Source of the DNA: Solicoccozyma terricola
Taxonomy: Eukaryota > Basidiomycota > Tremellomycetes > Filobasidiales > Piskurozymaceae
Reading direction: 5' to 3'
DNA: 64,000 bases
Assembly (NCBI GenBank): GCA_001600875.1
Contig: BCLD01000017.1
Location: forward strand, 520,780 to 584,779
Positions 46,808 through 59,750 of the stretch are shown here, in pieces (the first letter of the stretch is position 1; the number at the start of each line of letters is the position of its first letter). Below the pieces are notes generated by a model. That model searched no databases. It was not told the DNA's origin and was given only the letters and a program-made list of their open reading frames with translations. Position numbers and translations under genes: made by a program.

Positions 46808-47118
46808 AGGCAGCGAAGGTTTTTTGTCGCGCTTTGATACATGATATCATGGCGTACAAGCAACAAGAAGAGGATGATCCTTACAGGGAGATGGTGTTGG
46901 ACATGATGCAAGTGTGCGGGGTGTGCCGGTGTGGATGATGTTGAAGATTGATTATCTGCGTCGAGAGTGTGTGTTGGCCCATCCATCGTTGCTGTCCCAT
47001 TTATTCGCCCATCGTCCATCCGCGGAGCGCTGTTTTCACGCCCAACCCCGCCCCGCTCTCGCTCGCGTCGCATCGTCCATCAGCACATACCAGTCAACCA
47101 GTCAACCACTCAACCACC
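46808..47118. promoter_or_regulatory. Divergent promoter, CFIm25 and SLD5
   Basis: A 311-bp region between two head-to-head conserved genes. CAGTCAACCA-type repeats lie just upstream of the SLD5 start (about 47090-47117). Part of it may hold a first exon of the CFIm25 gene. Confidence 0.5.
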
Positions 47119-48470
47119 ATGGCCACCTTCTTCGACGATGACGACGAAGATAACATCCCCACTACCTCTACAGCTCACATCGGCGCACCATCTCGCGTCG
47201 CTCCACGTCTAGCTCGTACAGATCGGTCATCAGCAGCAGGAACATCCACGTCCACATCCACAAACGCACAAGCTTCATCCTCTCGTCATCCCTATGGATC
47301 TTCATCACCCGCATCGAGTAATGCATTTCTAGCGAGACTTCAGAGTGTAGATGTCACGGCGGATACGAGTTTTGGCGTTACTACAGTCGATGGTGGAGAT
47401 GATAGTAGACTTTCCAAGGATGAGGATTGGCTAGGGGAAGAGGTGGTTGAGAACGATGTGATTAGGTTGAGTAAGGCATGGGTCAAGGAGAGGGGGACGG
47501 TGGATATCATGAGATGGGAAGGAGAGTTGGTAGAAGAATGTTTGGGGAAATTGACTCAACAGGTGAGGATAGGGTTGTAAGTGTGGAGCTCCTTAACCCC
47601 CTTCATGCTCACATCAATTTTGGCCCCTGATCATGGCTCCTACAGGCTAAGATGCTCGATCTCCTAAGATCAGATCCAAAGACATCAGAAGAAGAACATT
47701 TCAAATTGATGCTAGTGCAAACAGAGGTTGAACGTGTAAAGTTTCTCATTCGATCGTATGTTAGATGTCGTATGGCAAAAGTAAGTAGTAGGCCGGGGCA
47801 GGAACTTTTTTTTTTGATTCCTCGATATTGAACTGTTAGCTGATTCAAACTCTACGATTATACAGGTCGAGAAGTATTCGCATTACATCACTCTCAATCC
47901 GGAGAAACAATTATTACTCTCTCAACTGGAATTAGATCATGCCATCAAGTAATGCTTTCTCCATCTCGTTTCATGTATCAAATCCAAAATCGCTTACTCC
48001 TCCCCTCCCCTCCCCTCCCATCCACCTTGGAAAACTCACAGATACACCAAACTCTTACATACGCATTATACAGGTTCAGTACTCAAATCATTACCAGAAT
48101 GGTTGAGAAAGATGGATGATGTGGCGAATGATGGATTATCCATGGGTAGGCACCACTGCCATGTCATATGCGCGCTCCACTTCTTTTTGGTTTTATTTTG
48201 GCTAAATAGAATGCACTGAACAGTTCTCGAACCGGATAAGAATGTTCCAGTCTTAATTTTTTGTTTGAAAGATTGTGGAGAAATCGTTCTGACAGGGTAA
48301 GTTCGGGGGATTTTGGTTTTTGATATACATGATCAAATACCGCAAAGGCTGATGGAGGGTTTCGGATTTTTAGTGGTGAACGAGCATCACTTGAACAAGG
48401 CAGTATGCATCTAGTTCGATATAACCTGGTTGAGAAATGGGTAGATCTAGGATGGGTAGAAGTTTTATGA
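47119..48470 (+). CDS. SLD5: GINS complex subunit SLD5
   Basis: SLD5 is one of the four GINS subunits that, with Cdc45 and Mcm2-7, form the replicative helicase. The start at 47119 gives MATFFDDDDEDNIPTTST, then a Ser/Thr-rich disordered linker. The conserved domain begins DVIRLSKAWVKERGTVDIMR and WEGELVEECLGKLTQQ. Exon 2 gives AKMLDLLRSDPKTSEEEHFK and LMLVQTEVERVKFLIRSYVR followed by CRMAK. Exon 3 gives VEKYSHYITLNPEKQLLLSQ and LELDHAIKY. The C-terminal B-domain reads VPVLIFCLKDCGEIVLTG and MHLVRYNLVEKWVDLGWVEV, ending VL. About six introns in phase. Expected length for SLD5 with a somewhat longer N-terminal linker. Confidence 0.93.
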
Positions 48471-48702
48471 TATTGTATAGACCAAAAGGCGAGGGGAGAG
48501 TCCGTCTCTCTACCGATTGTTCAAGATCGCAATTTCGTTTTGAGAGGAACATTGTCCAACGAGTTTTTATCGTTATCATATGCATCGAGACGTGTACAAA
48601 ATATGAGCAAAATAGGAGGTACAGAGACGGAGTATCGTAGAAACGAAAAGGGGGAGGGGGCACGGGGTCGTAAAAGTTTGGTTTTCAGTGTACAATAGCC
48701 AT

Positions 48703-51164
<2,462 letters not shown>

Positions 51165-51176
51165 TGTGGTGGTGTC

Positions 51177-51283
51177 GAGTTGTGGTTGTGGTTGTGGTTG
51201 TGGTTGTGGCTGGATGGGAGTGAATGGGAGTGAATGGGAGTGGATGGGGGTGGATGCTGGATGCTGGATGCTGGATGCTGCTC
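51177..51283. repeat. TGTGGT and GGATGCT tandem repeats upstream of CBK1
   Basis: Short tandem repeats are TGTGGT units (about 51179-51210), GAATGGGAGT units (about 51220-51242) and GGATGCT units (about 51252-51279). They lie in the CBK1 5' region, just outside the proposed start at 51164. Confidence 0.75.
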
Positions 51284-51654
51284 CCTGTCGGTGTTGCTGA
51301 ACAAAGACGCGTGGATCAACGCGTACAGGGCGGACAGGGATGCCATGCATGTGGGCAATGCATTCAGACTGCAGGTACATGTACACTGACCAGATAGACC
51401 CAATGTCCCTGTAGATGAGAGGTGAGAGGGTAACGCTCCTTCATCATCCACCACTGGTTATTCCCGTATCCAACAAAAGACACCAAACGGCACTTCCCAA
51501 TAACCACCCGCTTTTGCCCAAGTTCGAATCCTGTGAGGAACATTCCCCCGCTCCCAACACCTCTCTTCTACGATGTCACCGCTTGAGCTTGAACTTCAAC
51601 CTTTAGTACTTCTACATAGGACAATTACAATGGGTGCGGGATTTCTTGGATAGG

Positions 51655-52038
51655 TCAATTTGAATCAACACCATAAACGTGGTCGATCATAACTAAAACG
51701 GGTTCACCCTTGAAATCGTCTCCCTCGCTTTGACTTTGGATGTTGTTTCCCATTCCAATTCCGTTCTTCGCATTGGTTAGCATCCAGACAATCGCTGCCC
51801 TTTTTTGCAATATTCAGCGTATACGTTTACCTAGTTGGGCAAAACACAGGCAGGGGGAGGGGGTTGTTCAATGGACTTGAAAGATTGGGCGGCGTTTGTT
51901 TGGAAAGAGGACTGTCAGCTAGATGTAGTAATGGACCCCCCCTTCTTACCTAACTGGTAACAATGCTCCAGTAATTGGATCACTAGCTTCCAGATCTGGA
52001 GGACGAACAAGTGAAACTCGCCCTCTCGCTGACATTCG
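51655..52038 (-). CDS. Possible small spliced gene of unknown function
   Basis: The ATG at 52038 opens MSARGRVSLVRPPDLEASDP and ITGALLPV, then a good donor (gtaaga). An exon after a cag acceptor reads PLSKQTPPNLSSPLNNPLPL in phase. A further open stretch ends at 51655 with AKNGIGMGNNIQSQSEGDDF and VLVMIDHVYGVDSN and looks like coding, but it joins the earlier exons only with a frame mismatch. The alternative in-phase reading gives DCLDANQCEERNWNGKQ and a nearby stop at about 51695. No family recognised. It may be a real short gene with one unresolved splice or a frame error. Confidence 0.28.
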
Positions 52039-54591
52039 GAGCGGCGGCGGCGGCGGCGGGGGGGCGTCAAATTTCTTCTGTAGATGCGAAAAAGGGTTCT
52101 TTTTGGAAACATGATATAACGACTCTGATGGGTATGTTTTTGGGTTTCGATGATCTCTCCGTGTTTGGCACGATGACGGATGACGGATGGATATCACAGC
52201 GACAAAGAACAATCTGTTTGATCACCCAATTTGTTTTCACAGGCTTACACCAGCGGGGGGCGGGGCGAGGGGCAAACGACTCGTATGAAAGGCGGTTTTG
52301 AACCATTGATGGATATTGTTTGGGTTCATGCGAAAGAAAGAAAAGAAAGAAAAACATCTAGGGATCGGGATGGTATTCTCGTTGAACTCTACGAAACTAA
52401 GAAACGCTCCAAGTGGATTCAGGAAATACTTGTACAATACAAACGTTCCGTGAACGCCATCGTCGGCGTCGGAGGTGGAGGTGGAGGTGGAGGTGGGAGG
52501 TGGAGAAATCCAGTAAACAGGAACGATTAATCCCCTGGTTATAGGTGGGTTAATGGGTTAGTACTCCCCGTTGTAAGGCCTCCCAGGGTTCGTTTGAACC
52601 TCTCAAGGAGCTTTGAAATATGACTTTTCGCATGTTCCGAAAATTCGCTTTGTTTTCGCTGGCTTTGGGATATTGTAACATTTGTTTCGGGTTATTTTAT
52701 CAAGGTAAGGCTTTTTTCTAACCGGGGACAAAAAATATCGATGATAAACAGCGGAGGTGGGAGGCTATCAAAGGGTGTAGGTATCGTTCTCCCACATGTC
52801 CTGTCGGCGCATGACCATCTGGTGGGTGGGTATCTGGTGGGTGGGTGGGTGGGTTGGTTGAGTTGGTTGGTGCACGGATGCTAAATATGCCAGTCTAAAA
52901 AGTTCTGGGATGTGATAAGGATGGGGGAGGAGGAGGAGCGGAGGGAAGGGAAGGGGGGTAAGGGGCGGGAAAGGAAGGGGGGCTCCATATTTTCTAATTC
53001 ACTCCCTTTGGGAGCATGCAATGGGAAGGGATGCAGGGGCCAACGCAAAAAAGAAAAAAACCCATGGTGTCGGATACATCTTACTAACCCCCCCCCCTCT
53101 TCCCCCCTGGGAGTCCCCCTCCCTCTTAGTCTTTTCCTCATAATTAAGAAAAAAAAAAACAGGGGAAGCGTGCTTGTTAACCCCGGGTCCTACCACCCAT
53201 TTTTCCCTGCCCTTTAATTTTTTTTTTTCCTTCTTTTCTCTTTTTTATCCCTTCTTTCGATCAAAACACGGGATGTAATGGTTGATTCCGATGGTACGAT
53301 TTTTTTCGATTTCCCGGGGCAAAAAGGCTAGAAGCAACGGACTGGAATGTGTTGAGTTTGCCCGGGGGAAGAGGGGGGGGGGGGGGGGGGGGGGGGGGCG
53401 GCTGGGCGGTGCTCGGGTGTGTGTGTTTGTTGTTTTGCGATCAACCAAAAAACAAAAAAAAATCCCCTTTTTTTACAATAAATTCCTAAACTAATCGATT
53501 AGTGTGCCTTCGCTCGGTGGATCCGAACAAGCAACTCTTTTGGGTTGAGGGAGGGGAGTTTTGAAGGATCCCTCTTGCTCTTTGGATTATAATACTCAAA
53601 AAGAAACGAACCCCGGGGTATTCGGATTAGTGTTGAGCTGTGTACCGTGCAAAATAGGCGGTGCCCCCCGTTCTTTCCCTCCGAACGAACGAACGACTCA
53701 TCACCTTTTCCCCGTCCCCACTTGTTCCCTTTCCTTGACGTGCGAAAAGACCTTTGTGGTGAAACATCCCACCCAACTGGTTTTATACGACCCAACGACC
53801 ATAGGTTGGGATCATACCACCAACAGAGGGGGAGACACGGACAGAAGACAGAGACAGACACGGACGATTCTACACATCAAAGGAGATCGATTAGACCCGG
53901 GCTGACATCGAGATACAAAGGGCTCTTTTCACGCGTACACACACACACACGACAAGGGGACGTAAACGAACCACCCACCCCGCCCGTTGGGTACACCCTT
54001 AATCCCTCTCTCTCTCTTCCCTACTCATTTACAATCCCCACCACCTAATCAACTCTCCAATACAGCCCACACGTCGAAGCCGTCATGTCAATTCACGCAT
54101 AGAGCAAGTGTGTTTTCTTTTTCTCCATCAAGTAGCTTATACAGAGCGAGCAAGGAAGGAGAGGGAAACCCGACAAAGAAGTTTTTCCAAACGAGGACGT
54201 AGGTCGTGGAAGGGAGCAGGAGGAGTTCAAATTGTACCTTCGTTGTGTTGTGGCCGGGCTTTTGTGGACATTTGTTAAAGGGTCGTGCGTGGGTGGGTGG
54301 TGAATCGGTTTCTCTCCGGAAACGGATTTGATCGAGGGTGTTCAGGGTGGGATTACGATTCATCGAGGTGAGTGGGAGTTTGGGGAGACGGGGGGTTGGG
54401 CAAAGGGGGGCTGCGGATAGAATGCTCGCGAGAAATACTGAATCGAATTTTGGTCGAATATCTAACCCCCCCTCCGGCGCGGATACATAGATATCCCATC
54501 CCTCGATACAACAACCACAATAGCTTCCTTCACCTTTCCATCGATTCACAACGCATAAAAAACAAAAGAAAAACTATTAATCGTCTCCATC
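52039..54591. other. Homopolymer-rich non-coding stretch upstream of the large disordered protein gene
   Basis: The region is dominated by low-complexity DNA: GGC/GGA/GGTGGA runs (52041-52061, 52466-52500), GGTG and GGTT repeats (52816-52872), A and T runs (53044-53056, 53144-53158, 53217-53250), a 26-nt poly-G tract, and CACACA (53937-53950). Open frames in it show no domain and most are Gly/Pro/Arg-rich. The distal part is likely promoter and 5' leader of the gene starting at 54592. Sequence quality may be lower here. Confidence 0.45.
53373..53398. repeat. Poly-G tract (26 nt), intergenic
   Basis: G run on the plus strand after CCCGGGGGAAGA. Unlike the other long tracts it is not inside a recognised intron. 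Confidence 0.9.
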
Positions 54592-57500
54592 ATGGGTTTC
54601 ATGAAACTATTCAAATCATCTTCTTCCTCATCCCAACAACCCTCCTCTTCTTCCTCTTCAAATCCAAACAACCCACATACAACGACAGCGTCTCATGGAT
54701 CACGGTCATCATCGATTCCATCCACCATCTCTCAACGTCAAAACGACCCACCCACAAATTCATACCAAAGTAAGCCTTATGAGGAGATACCATGGAATGA
54801 TAGATTACCTGTCGCCGGACCAAGTAGAAGGCTCGTTTCGTCGTCGTCGTCGTCGATCGGGATGGGGAAGTTGGAATTGGATTTAGGAGAAGGGAAGACG
54901 AATTATTTCGCGGCTTTGAATTGGATAGCTAATGATGAGGTTGTTGTTGATGATGGTGGTGGTGGTGGAGATGTGGTTGATGACAACGCACATCAACATC
55001 GAGGGAAGAATAATCAACAATCGAATTCTCATCTACTGCTAGCACCTCCTCCTACGATTCATTCTCATTTTGGTGGACCGACAGCATCAAGTTTACCTCC
55101 TAGTCCACGATATCGACGTGCTCCTCTCTTATCTCCGAGTTTGTTTCATACCAGATCAACAGAGACGTTGGGAGCAAGTATGAGATCAGTCTCCCCACCA
55201 CTACCTAATCTACCAAAGGATAATAGTAGTATCAAGGAAAAGGGTGGGAAACGAAGGAGAGGGTTCTTTGGAATCAAAGGCTTGGGAAGTCGAAACGACA
55301 TTGATAAAATCGGAAAGGAAGGGATCAAGTCGCCGTCAAGTTCTTCTTCTTCAAAGATGATGATGACGACGTTGCCGATTCAACAACATGATCTATCTCC
55401 AATTGTACCTTCTCGAATGTCGAGTCGAGAAGATGAAACAAACGACTTGGAACCACCGCCATCGAGAACTAGTATTTTTTCATCATCAAGATCATCTTTC
55501 AGTCGTCCAGAGACACCTCCAACTCCAATTAGTCCTCCAGGTTTCAGACATGCCAGACAAGCTTCAACTACAAGTCTTCCCGTTCCCGGTTGGTCATCGA
55601 CTAGTCTACTGGATCCTACACCGATACGTCTGCGTGAAAAGGAAAGGTCAACATCAACTTCTCAAGCTGGTGCGAATGAGAAAGTGGCAGCAGCAGGGTT
55701 TCCTTGGATGTCAAATTCTCGATCTAGTAGTAAATCACCTGCACCTGGTAGAACATTGTCTTTGACTGGGGAGCAAGAGGAGTCTGCAGAGTCGATGGTA
55801 TCGACCAAAGTACTTAGTCCTCAACAAATGGAATCACCAGGATCACAACCTGGTTCTACGCAATCCTCTTCTATCCTTTCTCATATGCCTGCGTTCGGTA
55901 AAGCTCGCTCAAAGTCGAGGGATGTCGGTGTTAACATTGGCAAAGACAAGGAAGGAAGACCAAAAGTGGAGGATACTCTTTCGCCTTCTCTTTTGGTTGT
56001 ACCGTTGGACGAAGGGGATAGCGATCCATCCTTTCAACTTCGATCGTTTAGACATGTCTCTTCTGGATCTGGAATGGAACCTGGTCCAGAGATCTCTTAC
56101 GTACCTGCCAGCGCCCCTACTCCCTCCTCGAATCGTCCGTCTTCTCGTCCGGGTCTACTCCGTCCGAGTTCGGTCGTCAGTATGAGCGACGAGAGGAAGG
56201 TCAGCGTTCAGCTGTTCAGACAGAGTAGGAGGTTCAGTACGACGTCCGGTGGTGGGAATTTACAAGACGTGGAGCAGGACCAACAAAAGGAGAATTTACG
56301 AACATCTTTCGATGGGGAACAGGACTCGACGGACGCAGCAGAGTTGAGGAGGATATCCAAGGGTCGGAGGAACTTCAGTGAAAGCGGCGTAGAAATGTTG
56401 ATCAGTCCGGAGAGAAGACGGTCTGGAGGTGACGGAGAGGGGGACGACGTTTCACCCACGAAACCTTCCTTCTCCAGGTCCACCTCGACTCCAGTTCTGA
56501 GTGACGAGACGCCGGTGGCTATCCAGTGGCAATCAACAACTGGACAGAATGGCTTCGTCGTCTCTGGTCGCAGGATGAGCATGGATGTCCCCGCATTGCC
56601 TATCACTGAGAGGCGCGCTTCGAACGCTCAGCAACCTAGTGTGGTCCAGCAACATCGTGGCTCTCTTGACAGCCCCCGTCGTCAGGTCGATACCTGGTAC
56701 GGCCAGAGTTTGAATATCGATCCTACATCGCCTCAGAGGAATTACCTTTCGCAGCCGAATAGTCCGACATCATCAAAAGCGTTCCCCCGCAGCGAGTCGC
56801 CAGAGCCGGCGCCCGTGTCCTCCACATCTGAAACTGCGTCACCGATCTTGCAGGCCTCTGGGCGAGCTCCTCTGAGCGCAAGGCTAGCATCAGCAACGAC
56901 GTCGACTTTGGCACTGTCTATTCCTGCCCCAGCTTGCGAGATCCCTCCCGTCAAGCCTCTCGTCGCAAACCAGCCTAGCTCTCCTGGACGCTCCTCCATC
57001 GCATCCCACGACTCAGGCCGACCCGCCAGTGTTGTCAGACCTGCACACCCCCCTCGTAATGTCTCTGCTATGAGTCAAAATAAAATCAAGACTGCCAAAT
57101 CTGCGTGGGATCTCTCCTCGTCCGAGGACGACAGTGATATTCCTCAGTCCGAGGCTCAGCGTCTACGTCGCAACTTCTCCAAACTCAGGACGGGTAGTAT
57201 GCCGTCTGGTCTTCGAAGACCTCCTTCAACGGCGGTCGCGTTCGGAGACAGAAAGCAGGACAAGGCTGTCCCACAGAGATCTAATCTACCTCACAAGTCA
57301 ATGTCTTCGAGCAATTTGCTGTCACCTCCTCCGCCGGCGAAGCAACAGCTGCCGAATCCGTCGTATACCTTCCTTCCAGGCAAGCCGAAAAGTGCGCCGG
57401 CTCAAAGGCCTGCGACTGAGCGGCCCGTGTCTTCCAGTGATAGCGAAGACGACAGCTCCAGTAGCGAGGACGAGGCATTATCACGCATCATGCAACGAAA

Positions 57501-59177
57501 AACCTCGTCATTGTCGCTGGCTGCGACATCTGCCCAGCAGCGAGGAGCGCCACCCGCCTCGTCTCACCGTCTCAAGGTATCCAGCGAGGAGGATTCGTCG
57601 ACCTCTCCATCCTCATCGACAGGTACGACAACTCCCAACAAGGGATTGCCGCTGGCTAGGCCTACTGTACCTGTTCTTCGGAACTCGCTACTGCTCCCTA
57701 AGCTTTCGATGGGACCACCAGTCATACCGTTCGCTGGAAATATGCCACCTCAAGTCATGGGTCCACCTGTGAGACCTTTTGGTTTGACTACTGCAGGTCA
57801 GATTCTCCGCGAGTCACCGTCATCTTCGCAATCTGGCACAACTGGAGACAACAGTAGCGCAGGTGCACCCCTTACACCGCGCGGGGGAAGCAGCGGTAGC
57901 GACATTGGTGTTGTATCGAGCAATGCAACTGATTCAGGTCGTCCTGATAACGATAGGGCCGCAATTGATCGTGCAGCTCGTGGCCGTCGTGTTAGTTTTA
58001 TGGACCCAGACTGGGACCTAACAAAGGATGCCGAAGCTGAACGGAAGAGGAAGGAACGGAGGCGTGAAGAAGCGAAGCAGGCTGTCGAGGTGAGTCGTCT
58101 ACGCATTCGTTTGTTTTGATCGAGTATTGATATCCTGTGTTGATCAACGTGGGGGCTATATCAGATCGGCAACGCTTTCAATGGGTCTGATATGCGGACA
58201 CCTCGACTTAGGGAGCGTCCACCACAACAAGATGAAGCTGGCATCTTTAACCCTTACCTCGGCGGTCGTCCACCATCCCTTATGACCACGATGCCAATGC
58301 AGCAACCGATGCAGCAGCAACCAATAGACCAACAGCAGATGTTGGCTATGCAGATGCAGATGCAAATGCAAATGCAAATGCAAATGGCGCAGATGAATCC
58401 AGCTTATATGCAGATGCACCAGTATGCGTAAGTGCCGTTGCTCCGTACAAGACCCCCCAAAAATGGGGTGGGGGAGTGTTGGGAGTATTAACGTACTGCT
58501 GCCTCGGTTTTAACAGTATGATGATGGCAAAGCAACAATATCAAGCATCGGTAGCGGCTGCCGCTCTCCAAGCTGCCAACGACGAATGGGAACGCTCGAG
58601 TAACATGACTGGACTAAATGGTGTTGGTCAGTCCCTGAACATGCCCATGCAATCGATGTATGGTGGCGGCGGTGGAGGGATGATGCAGTTTCCGATGATG
58701 ATGCCTGGTATGCCTGGTATGCCTGGTATGCCGATGGGATCTGCTAGTACCTACGGTGGAGGTGGATCTATGTACGGTGATTTCTCTGGCAGTCAAGTTG
58801 GTGGACCGCCTCAAAACTGGGGATCATCGAGCGTCTACGGGGATACGTTTGGACCACCAAGCGTGCCACGAAGCACGTCGGCACCCAGGCTATATACCAC
58901 CTCGTCACAAGCTCAACAAGCTCAACAAGCTCAACAAGCTCAACAACCGGGAGACATGCAATCTCGTCGTAAAGACCGCTCCTCATCTGCGTCAATGTCG
59001 TTGTTAGCTGGTCAACAATTTCCAAACTCGTCTTCCAAGCCATCGAAGTCTCCGGAAAGGTCTCGTCGTGGTGTCGGTACGACATCTTCGAGGTCAATCG
59101 TTACTTCACCCCTCGCTGATGCGGAACCGCCGTTGTCATCTGGGACCCTACCCCCGTCAAGTTGGAGAGGTCAGTAG
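54592..59177 (+). CDS. Large Ser-rich disordered protein of unknown function
   Basis: Exon 1 (54592-58089), exon 2 (58165-58427) and exon 3 (58517-59177) join in phase and give about 1,470 residues. The protein begins MGFMKLFKSSSSSSQQP. Recognisable islands in the disorder are NYFAALNWIANDE (near residue 105), a basic KGGKRRRGFFGIKGLGSR, and RRVSFMDPDWDLTKDAEAER followed by a charged helix (KRKERRREEAKQAVE). The C-terminal part contains QMQMQMQMQ repeats, a helix MMMAKQQYQASVAAAALQ with ANDEWERSSN, PGMPGMPGMP repeats and QAQQAQQAQQAQQ. The many S/T-P and R-x-x-S sites suggest kinase targets. No domain was recognised and location is unknown. Similar architecture is common in large hypothetical proteins of tremellomycetes. 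The presence of a gene is certain, its role is not. Confidence 0.82.
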
Positions 59178-59750
59178 ATATCACGGACCGTCGTGTTGGA
59201 CATTTTGGGACGATTTTTTTTCTTTCTCTTTCGCTCTCTTTCTCTACACCCTTTTTTCTCTTGCCTTGAACTTCCAGACTCTTTAGTAGTCATTTCGTCT
59301 ACATCATCACGCCTTACGATAGCATTTTCCTCCAGCACCGATCCCACCTTCTATGACTGCTTTGTGTATATAATGCGAGATCCCGAGTTAGATGAGAGCA
59401 CCATCACAGTTGTTGCCGCACGGTCAGTCACGTGTTTTCATCCGGAGCGCGCGGTGCTTGGGGAGGTGGTGGTCAACAGGTCGTCCAGCGCCATCTACGC
59501 CGTACTCTGCCACCACTACCACCTCACTCTACTGCACCACGGAGGCGCACACATCCCCTCCCCTCTCAGCACCCACCCCCGTCTCCAAGGAAGGCAGCGG
59601 CCGTTGGGATCTCGAGGGAACATTCCCGCAACGCCCCCTGCTCACCGCTCACGCGCTCAAGTCGCCAGGCCGTTTGGATAGTCGCTGGGCGTCGACCTGA
59701 ATCAGAGCTGTTCGTCCTTGCCTCCCACCCACGACCCTACCCATACTACC
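59178..59750. promoter_or_regulatory. Spacer upstream of the CAP59-family gene
   Basis: T/C-rich tracts (59212-59260) follow the stop of the large protein gene. The rest should be promoter of the mannosyltransferase gene. Open frames to 59681 and 59860 overlap the following gene out of frame and are not supported. Confidence 0.4.

Noticed and set aside
51500..51545. GTTCGAATCC considered as the T-arm of a tRNA
   Set aside because: Flanking bases do not form the five-pair T-stem, and no upstream cloverleaf was found.
52816..52872. GGTGGGT/GGTT repeats considered as telomere-like sequence
   Set aside because: Units are irregular, short and internal, and do not match a fungal telomere repeat.
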